Shown here: positions 53,931 to 63,200 of the stretch, one piece after another
Layout of the letters: every line of letters begins with the position of its first letter
How positions within the stretch are numbered: the stretch's first letter is position 1
Assembly (NCBI RefSeq): GCF_003258705.1
Contig: NZ_CP029480.1
Span: 3,348,001 to 3,412,000, forward strand
Source: Arcticibacterium luteifluviistationis
GTDB lineage: Bacteria; Bacteroidota; Bacteroidia; Cytophagales; Spirosomataceae
Length of the DNA: 64,000 nucleotides
Direction: 5' to 3'
Notes under the pieces: generated by a model
The model's database searches: none
What the model was told of the DNA's origin: nothing
What the model saw: the letters and a program-made list of their open reading frames with translations, nothing else
Made by a program: the position numbers and the translations under genes

Positions 53931-54701
53931 ATGGAAACCAAAATCATTCAAGAAGACCCATGGGATAAACTAAGAAGCTTTAGCAAAGCTAGAATAGCAC
54001 TAGGCCATGTGGGTGGCAGCCTTCCTTTAAGAGAAGTTTTAGATTTTAAACTGGCTCACGCCAATGCCAAAGATGCTATAAACTCTGAACTGGAAGTAGA
54101 AAAGATAATGGCACAATTAGCCGTTTTTCAGCTCCCCATCTTTCAAGTCAAAAGTCAAATAGAAAACAGAAACCAATACCTGAAAAGACCTGATTTAGGC
54201 AGAAAGCTAAACAAAGAATCTGTTCAGCTTTTAAAAGGTGAGCAACAGAAATTTGATATTGTATTCATACTGGCCGATGGACTTTCTGCCGAAGCTATTA
54301 ACAGTCATGCTGTAGAGGTTCTTAATCAAATTTTACCTGAACTAGCAGCTAACTATAAAATAGGAATAGTGGTGGCGACTCAGGCTCGTGTAGCTTTAGG
54401 CGATGAAATAGGAGAATTGTTAAACGCCAAATTCACCGCCATATTTATAGGTGAAAGACCAGGACTTTCTTCTCCAAAAAGTATGGGAATATACACTACC
54501 TATGCTCCAAAAATGGGCTTAACAGATGAAAGAAGAAACTGCATTTCAAACATCCATGAAGATGGCCTTAACTACAGCGAAGCAGCTGAAATTCTACATT
54601 ATTTAATAAATGAGTCTTTTAGGCGGCAGCTAAGTGGGGTTAATTTGAAGTTGGATTTGGGGGGATTGGATTTGGGTGAGTATTCTTCTTTACCAAAATG
54701 A
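53931..54701 (+). CDS. eutC: ethanolamine ammonia-lyase small subunit
   Basis: A 256-residue B12-binding beta subunit. ARIALGHVGGSLPLREVLDFKLAHANAKDAI near the start and FIGERPGLSSPKSMGIYTTYAPKMGLTDERRNCISNIHEDGLNY in the C-terminal half are family signatures. It completes the two-subunit enzyme. No EutA reactivase, EutD/E/J/G or microcompartment shell gene follows; the next gene is on the other strand. Confidence 0.98.
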   Translation: METKIIQEDPWDKLRSFSKARIALGHVGGSLPLREVLDFKLAHANAKDAINSELEVEKIMAQLAVFQLPIFQVKSQIENRNQYLKRPDLGRKLNKESVQLLKGEQQKFDIVFILADGLSAEAINSHAVEVLNQILPELAANYKIGIVVATQARVALGDEIGELLNAKFTAIFIGERPGLSSPKSMGIYTTYAPKMGLTDERRNCISNIHEDGLNYSEAAEILHYLINESFRRQLSGVNLKLDLGGLDLGEYSSLPK

Positions 54702-54750
54702 GATTAATGGTAAAATATGTATTGTTCTAATTCATTAAAAGTGGAATTGC

Positions 54751-54771
54751 AGAGTCCCTAACGGAGACTCT
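54751..54771. repeat. small palindrome, second copy of the 7093 type
   Basis: AGAGTCCC-TAAC-GGAGACTCT has the same core as 7093-7115 and the same downstream AAAGGGGA/TTGAGGGA-like piece. No strong T-run. Confidence 0.5.
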
Positions 54772-54816
54772 GTTTGAGGGAAACCCCATGACTGATCAGC
54801 GAATGTTAGCGATATT

Positions 54817-55770
54817 TCATTCCAAATATTTTCCAACCTTGTCAACACCCTTTCCTTTCCATTTTTTCACAACACTCCCCGTTCGATCTATCAAAAGGTA
54901 AGTCGGATAAACATTAACCTCAAATTTCTCAAAAATAGCCCCACTATCATCTCTCAAGCTTACCCAAGTTATTTTATCCTTTTGTTTTTTTGCCACGTTG
55001 AGCCATGCTTCTTGTTTAGAATCATCCCATATGGATAAAATATCCAGCTCGTTTTCAAAATCTTCATTAAGCTTCACGAGTTTATCAATATCTTCTAGAC
55101 AGGGTCTGCACGAACTTGCTGAGAAGTCAATCAAAAGGAATTTATTACCAGATTTTTCAAATAATTCATCTTCTCCGTTTTTGTTCATCGCGGTTAAGTA
55201 TTCAAACTGATTTTCTGAAGGATCAAATCCTATGCTTTCAAGACCATTCAAGTACTTGACAATTCGAGCAGTGGCCCAAAAGTCTCGTTCGTTTTTAGGA
55301 ATTGTTTCAATTACAGCCTTGAGGTTGGCTGTTTCTTGAAATTTTAAACTGTTTAGCAAATAGACTAGGAACCGCTCGGATATGGTGGATCCCTTTTTTT
55401 TAACCACATCAACTTGTTTCCATTCATGTTCAATGTCATTATCCAATTGTTCCCCCATGTTATTTGGGAAAAGCTCAATTTTGTCATCGTCAATAGATCC
55501 TTTGATTTTCAATATATTTCCGGTTAGCCAAATGACTTGATGCGTCACAATTTTACTCTTATCTAGAGAAATTAATCTAATGAGTGTAGGAAGATGTTCA
55601 ACACTAATTTTAAGTGTTCCAGATTCAGGAATTCTGTTGTAAACACCCGACTCAGATAAAAAGATTGGAGAATTTCTTTTTAGTTGACTTACATCAATCT
55701 CGACTTCTGTAGCCCGCACAACCAGAAAGTTCAATATGAAGATCAGACTAAAAATAGTTTTAATGAGCAT
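54817..55770 (-). CDS. TlpA/thioredoxin-like secreted disulfide protein
   Basis: A 317-residue protein with a signal-like start (IFSLIFILNFLVVRA). The C-terminal 120 residues form a thioredoxin fold with the redox motif S-C-R-P-C in IDFSASSCRPCLEDI and the partner segment VNVYPTYLLIDRTG (cis-Pro). The N-terminal 190 residues are the DUF4369-like module that often precedes TlpA domains in Bacteroidota. It would reduce or exchange disulfides in the periplasm, or take part in cytochrome c maturation. Confidence 0.8.
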   Translation of the reverse strand: MLIKTIFSLIFILNFLVVRATEVEIDVSQLKRNSPIFLSESGVYNRIPESGTLKISVEHLPTLIRLISLDKSKIVTHQVIWLTGNILKIKGSIDDDKIELFPNNMGEQLDNDIEHEWKQVDVVKKKGSTISERFLVYLLNSLKFQETANLKAVIETIPKNERDFWATARIVKYLNGLESIGFDPSENQFEYLTAMNKNGEDELFEKSGNKFLLIDFSASSCRPCLEDIDKLVKLNEDFENELDILSIWDDSKQEAWLNVAKKQKDKITWVSLRDDSGAIFEKFEVNVYPTYLLIDRTGSVVKKWKGKGVDKVGKYLE

Positions 55771-55827
55771 GTTCTTAGTTTTTATATTAATTGAGAGTGT
55801 TTCAACCCCTTAATATATCAAACGTGA

Positions 55828-56127
55828 TTACGAAATAATTGTTGTAATTATGAGTATGGGAAAGCCGAAAAACTGGCTATCGTAAAAGAAGCCTCAGAGA
55901 AAGGCATAAAAATCACATTGGACAAATACGCACTATATCCAGCTACCTTTTATTACTGGAAGAAAAAGGTAGAAGAGATAGCTGAGGTTGGACTAGCAAC
56001 GTACAAATCCGTTTTGGAATCAATCCCGAGATTAAGAACAGTATTTATAATTAGTCATTTGATAGCTAATTTATTACAACAAATGCATAACCGCTATTAT
56101 ATCTCTACGCAAAATCATTTAATCTGA
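55828..56127 (+). pseudogene. IS3-like transposase OrfA fragment
   Basis: From about 55849 the frame reads EYGKAEKLAIVKEASEKGIK, then LDKYALYPATFYYWKKKVEE, the helix-turn-helix start of an IS3-family orfA. It then runs into unrelated sequence and stops at 56125. The usual N-terminal start is not present in frame and no orfB or inverted repeats are seen, so the element is decayed. Confidence 0.65.
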
Positions 56128-56138
56128 ATATTTAATAC

Positions 56139-57128
56139 TTAATCTCGCTCATTTATAACAAGCTCAATAGGCAAATGGTCGCTAAAACCTGCCTCATTAA
56201 AAGTGCTTTTACTGCTTGGTCTACCAAAACGAATAGGTGTGTTATAATCTCCTTTAACCAGTTCTGGAAAAGGCAGCAGATTAGTAGCAGCTACTTGAAA
56301 AGGATAACTCGTTGAATTTACCACGAGCGATTTTGAAACTATAAACTGGTCTAATATAGACTGCTCACTGCCATAAACGTGCGTCCCGTATTTTGAATTA
56401 AGAAAAGGAAACATGAGATTAAATAACAAATGACTTCTCGCATTCTTAACCTTTTGAAGGTTCCCAGTGGCTCTTAAATAGTCGGTAATAGACCTATCAT
56501 AAGGATTATCATTAAAATCGCCCATGAGCACAATTGCAGGGTTTTTGTCATTATTATCCTTTAGTTTTATCTCATGAATTCTATCAATCCAGTAACTCAG
56601 CGTTTCGCCCACCATCATTCTGTATGGTTCTGATTCAAACTTCCCTCCCATTCTTGATGGCCAGTGATTACCTATCAATACTAATTCGTTTCCGTCTTGG
56701 GTAGTAAAAGCCACCTGAAACAAATCTCTTGTGGCATTTCGCTTCATTATCTCTAGCGAAAATACTTTTCCGTCGGTAGCATACTTATCAGAATCATAGA
56801 TTATGGCAATATCAATTCCCCTTTTGTCTTTGGTATCTTGATGAAGCACCGCATAATTACGACCAGTTATGGCTGTCACTTTAGCCATCAATTTCACCAC
56901 TACGGCTTCATTTTCAATTTCACAAACACCAAGAATATCAGGCCCTTGGTTTTGATTCATTTGACTAATTATCTGACATAAATTGGTCAATTTCTTTTCT
57001 AGGACTAAGCTGTCCCATCCTTTCAGCTCATTCTTAATAGTTTTTTGAAACCAATCTGGTCGGTCAGGTGAATTTTCAATATCAAAAAGGTTCTCCAAAT
57101 TCCACCAATAAATGTGATGCTGTTTCAT
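56139..57128 (-). CDS. endonuclease/exonuclease/phosphatase (EEP) family protein
   Basis: A 329-residue EEP-fold protein. It shows WWNLENLFDIENSPD at the N-terminus, GVCEIENEAVV (catalytic Glu), VLIGNHWPSR (Asp/His region), VLMGDFNDNPYD and a final SDHLPIELVI, all conserved metal-binding or catalytic positions of the exonuclease III / DNase I-like fold. No signal peptide. The substrate may be nucleic acid or a phosphodiester; the sequence does not say which. Confidence 0.9.
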   Translation of the reverse strand: MKQHHIYWWNLENLFDIENSPDRPDWFQKTIKNELKGWDSLVLEKKLTNLCQIISQMNQNQGPDILGVCEIENEAVVVKLMAKVTAITGRNYAVLHQDTKDKRGIDIAIIYDSDKYATDGKVFSLEIMKRNATRDLFQVAFTTQDGNELVLIGNHWPSRMGGKFESEPYRMMVGETLSYWIDRIHEIKLKDNNDKNPAIVLMGDFNDNPYDRSITDYLRATGNLQKVKNARSHLLFNLMFPFLNSKYGTHVYGSEQSILDQFIVSKSLVVNSTSYPFQVAATNLLPFPELVKGDYNTPIRFGRPSSKSTFNEAGFSDHLPIELVINERD

Positions 57129-57287
57129 GGGTATTTTTTTGTTATGAAGTTAATGTTTTCAATATTAAGAAGGTGATAATTCATTGGTTTTTAAGCTAGT
57201 ATTTTATTATTCGGTTAAAGTTTAGTCTTGTTTTTAAAAATGTTAAATCAAAATAAGTCACCATAATATTTGGAAACAAAATCCATT

Positions 57288-57303
57288 ATCGTAATATTGC
57301 AAT
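57288..57303. promoter_or_regulatory. ArsR-type operator, site 1
   Basis: ATCGTAATATTGCAAT, a near-palindrome centred on AATATT, ends 15 bases before the regulator's start. An exact copy is at 57660. The pairing of two identical sites with an ArsR gene between them argues for autoregulation. Confidence 0.75.
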
Positions 57304-57318
57304 GTAATAGTTTAAACA

Positions 57319-57642
57319 ATGGGGATAACCAAGACAGATTTATTTACGAAGGAGCAAAACGAATTGGCTAAAGTGGCCAAAGCATTTTCTCATCCTGCAC
57401 GTGTTGCCATTTTAGAATACCTCTTGGCTGCTAATGCTTGTATTAATGGCGATTTGGTACAAGAATTAGGATTGGCACAAGCTACCATTAGCCAGCACTT
57501 AAGAGAACTTAAAGACATTGGGATAATTCAGGGAACTATAGAAGGGGTTTCTATGAGCTACTGCATTCAGCCGGAACGCTGGGAGGCCATAAACCAATTA
57601 TTCAGTAACATGTTTGGCAAGTATAAGGGAAGCTGCTGCTAA
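57319..57642 (+). CDS. arsR: ArsR/SmtB family transcriptional regulator
   Basis: A 107-residue winged-helix repressor. The recognition region (VQELGLAQATISQHLRELKDIGII) is clear. Cys41 in ANACINGD is near the usual DNA-binding-domain metal site and the protein ends in SCC, so a Cys-based metalloid or metal sensor is likely (arsenite or a related ligand). It lies between two identical operator-like sites and starts a plus-strand run with the DUF6428 gene and a GNAT gene. Confidence 0.88.
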   Translation: MGITKTDLFTKEQNELAKVAKAFSHPARVAILEYLLAANACINGDLVQELGLAQATISQHLRELKDIGIIQGTIEGVSMSYCIQPERWEAINQLFSNMFGKYKGSCC

Positions 57643-57659
57643 TTTTTTTGGACTAAGCT

Positions 57660-57675
57660 ATCGTAATATTGCAAT
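57660..57675. promoter_or_regulatory. ArsR-type operator, site 2
   Basis: Identical 16-mer to 57288-57303, here 24 bases before the DUF6428 gene start, so that gene and the ones after it are probably repressed by the same ArsR. Confidence 0.75.
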
Positions 57676-57699
57676 AACACAAATCAAAATATAAAAAAA

Positions 57700-58173
57700 A
57701 TGAAACTATCAGAAGTACAAAACAGCCTTAAAGGCATCTCAGATTTACAATTCAAATTAGCTGACGGCACAAAAGTTCCCGAGCATTTCCATGTAACGGA
57801 AGTGGGCATGATAACTAAAAACTTTATAGACTGTGGTGGCACGGTGAGAAACGAAAAGGTTGCCAATTTTCAGCTTTGGTCTGCCGAAGATCATGATCAT
57901 AGATTGGCTCCAAAGAAACTAAATGACATCATAGCCCTTTCTCAAAAAGTGTTAGGCATAGAAGATTTAGAAGTAGAAGTAGAATACCAAGGAGCTACCA
58001 TTGGAAAATATAGTCTTGATTTTGATGGCGAGCATTTCGTTTTAAACTCAAAGTTTACTGATTGTTTGGCAAAAGACAGTTGTGGAATTCCAGAAGGAAA
58101 ACAAAAAATAAGATTGGAAACTATAGGAGCTTCTACAGAAAACGCCTGCACGCCAGGCGGTGGATGCTGCTAA
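57700..58173 (+). CDS. DUF6428 family protein in an ars-like cluster
   Basis: A 157-residue cytoplasmic protein. VPEHFHVTEVGMITKNFIDCGG near the N-terminus and a Cys-rich end (CTPGGGCC) are the marks by which I recall the DUF6428 family, which often stands next to arsR in Bacteroidota. The His/Cys residues suggest metal or metalloid handling; no activity is known. The GNAT gene starts one base after its stop, so they are coupled. Confidence 0.72.
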   Translation: MKLSEVQNSLKGISDLQFKLADGTKVPEHFHVTEVGMITKNFIDCGGTVRNEKVANFQLWSAEDHDHRLAPKKLNDIIALSQKVLGIEDLEVEVEYQGATIGKYSLDFDGEHFVLNSKFTDCLAKDSCGIPEGKQKIRLETIGASTENACTPGGGCC

Positions 58174-58174
58174 A

Positions 58175-58657
58175 ATGCAAGTACGGTCAATGTTAAAAGA
58201 AGACTGGAAAGTGGTGAAATGCATCTACCAAGAAGGGATAGATACGGGCATAGCTACTTTCCAGTTATCTGCACCTGAGTGGGAAACTTGGGATAAAAGT
58301 CATCTTAAAGTTGGACGATTAGTTCTTTTAGAAAATAACACCATTCAGGGCTGGGCGGCTTTAAGCCCTACCTCACAGCGAGAAGTTTATAAGGGTGTAT
58401 GTGAAGTTAGTATCTATATTGACCCGCAAACGAGTGGTAAAGGTTTTGGCACTTTATTACTTCAAAAGCTCATAGAAGAAAGCGAAAAGCATGGCATCTG
58501 GACTTTGCAATCAAAGATATTTCCTCAGAACATAGCTAGCCTAGTTCTACATAAAAAGTCAGGATTTAGAGAAGTGGGTACTCGAGAAAAGATAGGGCAA
58601 CGAAAAGGCATTTGGTATGACAATATCCTTTTAGAAAGACGTAGTCCTTTATTTTAA
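58175..58657 (+). CDS. GNAT acetyltransferase of the phosphinothricin/ArsN type
   Basis: A 160-residue acetyltransferase from ATG 58175, one base after the DUF6428 stop. GNAT motif A is visible in SIYIDPQTSGKGFGTLLLQKLI with the acetyl-CoA loop SGKGFG. The family acts on phosphinothricin, methionine sulfoximine or, in ars contexts, arsinothricin. The ArsR setting favours the last, but this is inference. A GTG five codons upstream is possible. Confidence 0.8.
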   Translation: MQVRSMLKEDWKVVKCIYQEGIDTGIATFQLSAPEWETWDKSHLKVGRLVLLENNTIQGWAALSPTSQREVYKGVCEVSIYIDPQTSGKGFGTLLLQKLIEESEKHGIWTLQSKIFPQNIASLVLHKKSGFREVGTREKIGQRKGIWYDNILLERRSPLF

Positions 58658-58739
58658 ATGGTGGAATTGGCAACTTATAAATCTGACTGAGGGATTATTC
58701 CGTTATTTAAATAAAAATAACGCTACATAATTCTTAGTC

Positions 58740-59954
58740 ATGCCGAAACTCGAAATCCCAAACGCCAAAGGTTACCTCTTAAATGCCTTTTTAGATTTAC
58801 CTGCCAACCAAAAACCTTCGCAATACGCCATCTTTGGACATTGTTTCACCTGCAGCGGAAGCTTAAATGCTGTCAAAAATATCAGCAGAGAGCTGACCAA
58901 ACATGGTTTTGGAGTATTACGGTTTGATTTTACAGGTTTGGGACTGAGCGAGGGTAACTTTAGCGAAAGTCATTTTACTGCCAATGTGAACGACCTTATG
59001 GATGTAAGTGAATTCATGAAAACCAATTATAAAGCCCCTTCCCTACTTGTTGGGCATTCGCTGGGTGGTGCGGCAGTTTTAGTGGCTGCTTCAAAACTGG
59101 ATAGCATAAAAGCCGTTGCCACCATAGGTGCACCTTCTACTGTAGAGCATGTTAAACATCTCTTTGTTACCGAACAGACAGATTTTGAAGCGGAAAACTT
59201 AGTCAAAGTCAATATTGGCGGTAGGCCGTTTAGCATTGATAAAAACTTTGTAGACAATTTTGACCAGACCGATTTAAAGAAAATTGTTCATGGACTAAAA
59301 AAGCCTTATTTGATTCTTCATTCGCCGCAAGATAACATTGTAGGTATAGAAAACGCCCAAGAACTATTTGAGCAGGCATTCCATCCTAAGAGTTTTGTCT
59401 CTTTGGACAATGCAGACCATTTGCTCATGAAAAAAGAAGATAGCGAATATGCGGGTTCGGTGATAGGTTCTTGGGCTGAAAGATACATTCCAGCATCGGA
59501 AAATAAGACTATCAGTACGGAAGGTGAGCAAGTAGTGGGACACTTAGACCTTATTCAGGATAACTTTACCACGTCTATTCAAACCAAAAAACATAGCTTA
59601 ATAGCGGATGAACCTAGCTCTGTAGGTGGCGATGATTTTGGGCCTAATCCTTATGAATTACTAAATGCAGGACTAGCGGCATGTACAGTTATGACGCTGA
59701 AATTATATGCACAGAGAAAGAAATGGGATTTACAAGAAGTCTATGTTTACATCAGTCATTCCAAAAAACATTCCGACGATATTTCTGTAGAAACAACAAA
59801 GGTGGGGCAACTCGACTTAATCAATAAAAAGTTAAAATTCATTGGAAACCTTACTGAAGAGCAAAGTCTACGATTAAAAGAAATAGCGTCTAAGTGCCCC
59901 GTTCATAGAACGCTCACCTCCGACGCCATTGTGATAGAAACTGAACTGTTATAA
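58740..59954 (+). CDS. bifunctional alpha/beta hydrolase - OsmC protein
   Basis: A 404-residue fusion. Residues about 1-255 form an alpha/beta hydrolase with the nucleophile elbow GHSLGG (about 105-110), an oxyanion region GHCFTCSG and a late [10 protein letters not shown] (His). Residues about 270-404 form an OsmC-like domain with the redox Cys pair: one in [13 protein letters not shown], the other in SKCPVHRTL. It would act in detoxification of organic peroxides or reactive thiol compounds. It ends the plus-strand run that starts with arsR, 82 bp after the GNAT gene, and may or may not share its promoter. Confidence 0.9.
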   Translation: MPKLEIPNAKGYLLNAFLDLPANQKPSQYAIFGHCFTCSGSLNAVKNISRELTKHGFGVLRFDFTGLGLSEGNFSESHFTANVNDLMDVSEFMKTNYKAPSLLVGHSLGGAAVLVAASKLDSIKAVATIGAPSTVEHVKHLFVTEQTDFEAENLVKVNIGGRPFSIDKNFVDNFDQTDLKKIVHGLKKPYLILHSPQDNIVGIENAQELFEQAFHPKSFVSLDNADHLLMKKEDSEYAGSVIGSWAERYIPASENKTISTEGEQVVGHLDLIQDNFTTSIQTKKHSLIADEPSSVGGDDFGPNPYELLNAGLAACTVMTLKLYAQRKKWDLQEVYVYISHSKKHSDDISVETTKVGQLDLINKKLKFIGNLTEEQSLRLKEIASKCPVHRTLTSDAIVIETELL

Positions 59955-59960
59955 ATGAAA

Positions 59961-59982
59961 AGTGAGGCCAAAAGGCCTCACT
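59961..59982 (+). terminator. rho-independent terminator-like hairpin after the fusion gene
   Basis: AGTGAGGCC and GGCCTCACT pair perfectly around AAAA, 6 bases after the stop; the following T-run is poor (CTCTACTTT). Confidence 0.65.
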
Positions 59983-60133
59983 CTCTACTTTACCCCTAAA
60001 GTATAAAAATGTTTATCACATTGCTCGAACTTAATTTCAGTGACTATGCAGTTCGTATTAGCAGATACAAAGTTTCTAAAAAAAGAACAAGTCCTTTAAC
60101 TCATTTCGAACATTCTTTAACTCATTTCAGGCA

Positions 60134-60165
60134 AAACCCTCTCAAAACAACTTTTGAGAGGGTTT
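60134..60165. terminator. rho-independent terminator for the adhesin gene
   Basis: AAACCCTCTCAAAA and TTTTGAGAGGGTTT form a perfect 14-bp stem around CAAC. It lies 43 bases beyond the minus-strand stop at 60209 and would also stop plus-strand transcription. Confidence 0.8.
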
Positions 60166-60208
60166 ATTATATTTCTCAGTCTATGGAGATGCTGCATTAA
60201 AACCTATT

Positions 60209-63200
60209 TCAATCCGCACACACATTTTCAATTTTCGCACTAAAAACGGTTCCACTCGCAGCTCTAAAACCTGGCTCTAATAAGACAGCGTTTCCTGCTT
60301 TGTACATCACATTCGAGCTGCCCTCTATCTTGTTCTGAGCATTGATAGTTTGCGTAGCTTGTTCTGTTCGCGTTCCGCTCAAAATGTCATTCGTTGGTGA
60401 CAATAAACTCACGCTTGAAGAGGTGATTGACAAACTAGCTGAGACTGCTGATGACACTATTGGTGAAGACGAACGAATCACTACTTTGTAATTATTTCCG
60501 CTTGGTAAATTGTTTGGAATACTACAAACAATATTAGCTGGGTCTAAGGAACTGCCTATCAATGTTTGGCTGCCAAAGTTTCCGTTTTCATCTGAAAGGT
60601 ATGCTTGAAAGACATTTCCAACATTGAAATTAAATACGCCAGATTCTATAGAAGAAACCGTTAAGTTAGTACCTGCACAAATAACATTCGTTGATAGCGT
60701 TGGATATGAGATATCTCTATCTCCATGAACAATTGAGAACTGAATGTTATCAGGCCCCACAACCACAATACCCTGCGAATTATCCTGGCTAAACCCTCTA
60801 GATATAAAAGTATATAAGTTTGGAACGAAAACATCTCCAGAGATTGCTCCGTTTTGTTCATAGAGCGAATAAGGCAAATCATTATCAATATAAAATTGTG
60901 TATTTCCCGTACCTGATAATTGTAATCTAGCACTCTCTACCAAAGGCAACTCACAATTAGGGACAGCTAAAACGGTCATTGGCCTATTAGAAACTTGAAT
61001 TTCCATTTGCGATACCAATGGTGAGAATACCTCTGGCTCTGCCCCATCTGTATATGCCACATAATAAGACATCCCAGGTGTACTACATGAGATAATCACG
61101 TTGGTGGTGGCGGTACCTGTACAAACTCCCGTATTTACCGTAACAGTATATATTCCTGCTTTAGCAGGGCTTGCTTTTGAAATGCTTGGATTTATTGAAC
61201 TACTTGTAAATCCATCAGGACCTGTCCATAAGTAACTTGGTCCACCGGTGCCCATAAAATTTATAGCATCCCCTTCTTCATAAGGACCATCATTAGACGC
61301 TGTTACTATTAAATCATTGTCAAAAAACACTGCCGTAGTTGCTGTATTGGTACAGCCATTCGCTGCCGTTAAGGTGACTGTATAGGTTCCAGCCACTGTT
61401 ATGTTTGCTGTGGTATTGGTTCCTAATCCATTTGACCATTGATAAGTTCCTGTCCCCAAGGCAGTTCTAGTGACAGAGTTTTGTGTACAATTTAGACTGT
61501 CTGTTCCTGTGATACTCACGCTTGGTACAGCATTATCTATCGTTACCGCTGTAGTAGCGGTTGCCAAACAGCCGTTTGAACCTGTAACTGTTACCGTGTA
61601 AGTCCCTGGTGCCGTGATATTCGCTATGGCATTGGTGCCTAAACTATTTGACCATGAATAAGATGTTCCACCTGAAGCCATTCGGCTTACGCTTGTTACT
61701 CCACAGCTCAGATTAACTGAGCCGACTATCAATGGAACGGGTAGAGTATTGATAGTTACACTTGCAGTCGAACTGTTTGAACATGTTCCAGCAGTGGTGT
61801 ATGTAACTGTATAAGTGCCCGGTATACTTGCTGAAACATCGATTGCTCCTGTTCCTGAATTTATTGACAAGCCTCCTGTGCTTGAGAACGATCCTCCTGA
61901 AAGACCAGTAATCGTTGGCGTTGGGTCTGATCCATCTACACAATAAGCTGATTCACTGTAATTAAATGAGGCATCGTCTAAAGCGTTTATGGTTACACTA
62001 GCATTGGAACTATTTGGACAAGTTCCCGCTGTTGTATAAGTTACTGAATAAGTGCCTGGCGTACTTGCTGATACATCTATTTGACCTGTAGCACTATTGA
62101 TACTTAAACCTACTGTGCTACTGAATGTTCCGCTTGCTACTCCTGTAATTGTAGGCGTTGGATCAGCGGCACTCACACAGTAAGATGCTGAACCGTATGA
62201 GAATGAGGCATCGTCTAAAGCGTTTATTGTTACGCTAACATTTGAACTATTTGGGCAAGTACCTGCTGATGTATACGTAACTGAATAAGCACCTGGCGTG
62301 CTTGCTGATACATCTATTTGACCTGTACTTGCATTAATGCTTAAACCTGCTGTACTGCTGAAAGTCCCGCCTGCTACGCCTGTAATCGTTGGCGTTGGGT
62401 CTGATGCATCTACACAATAAGCTGATGCACTGTAATTAAAAGAGGCATCGTCTAAGGCAGTGATAGTTACACTTGCAGTCGAACTGTTTGAACAAGCACC
62501 TGCTGTTGTATACGTAACTGAATAAGCTCCTGGCGTGCTTGCTGATACATCTATTTGACCTGTAGCACTATTGATACTTAATCCTGCTGTGCTACTGAAA
62601 GTCCCGCCTAATACGCCTGTAATCGTTGGCGTTGGGTCAGATGTGCTCACGCAGTAAGATGCTGAACCGTATGAGAAAGAGGCATCGTCTAAAGCGTTTA
62701 TTGTTACGCTAACATTTGAACTGTTTGAACAAGTACCTGCTGTGGTATAAGTTACTGAATAAGTGCCTGGCGTACTTGCTGAAACATCAATTGCTCCTGT
62801 TGAAGTATTTATTGACAAGCCTGCTGTGCTTGAAAATACTCCTCCTGAGAGACCAGTAATCGTTGGCGTTGGGTCTAATCCATCTACACAATAAGCTGAT
62901 GCACTGTAATTAAATGAGGCATCGTCTAAAGCGTTTATGGTTACACTAGCATTGGAACTATTTGGACAAGTTCCCGCTGTTGTATAAGTTACTGAATAAT
63001 TGCCTGGCGTACTAGCTGATACATCTATTTGACCTGTAGCACTATTGATACTTAAACCTACTGTGCTACTGAATGTTCCGCTTGCTACTCCTGTAATTGT
63101 AGGCGTTGGGTCAGCGGCACTCACACAGTAAGATGCTGAACCATATGAGAATGAGGCATCGCCTAAAGCGTTTATTGTTACGCTTACACTTGAACTATTT

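Noticed and set aside
60009-60200. Small 63-codon gene on the plus strand
   Set aside because: It contains a perfect terminator hairpin inside its frame and has no protein-like features.
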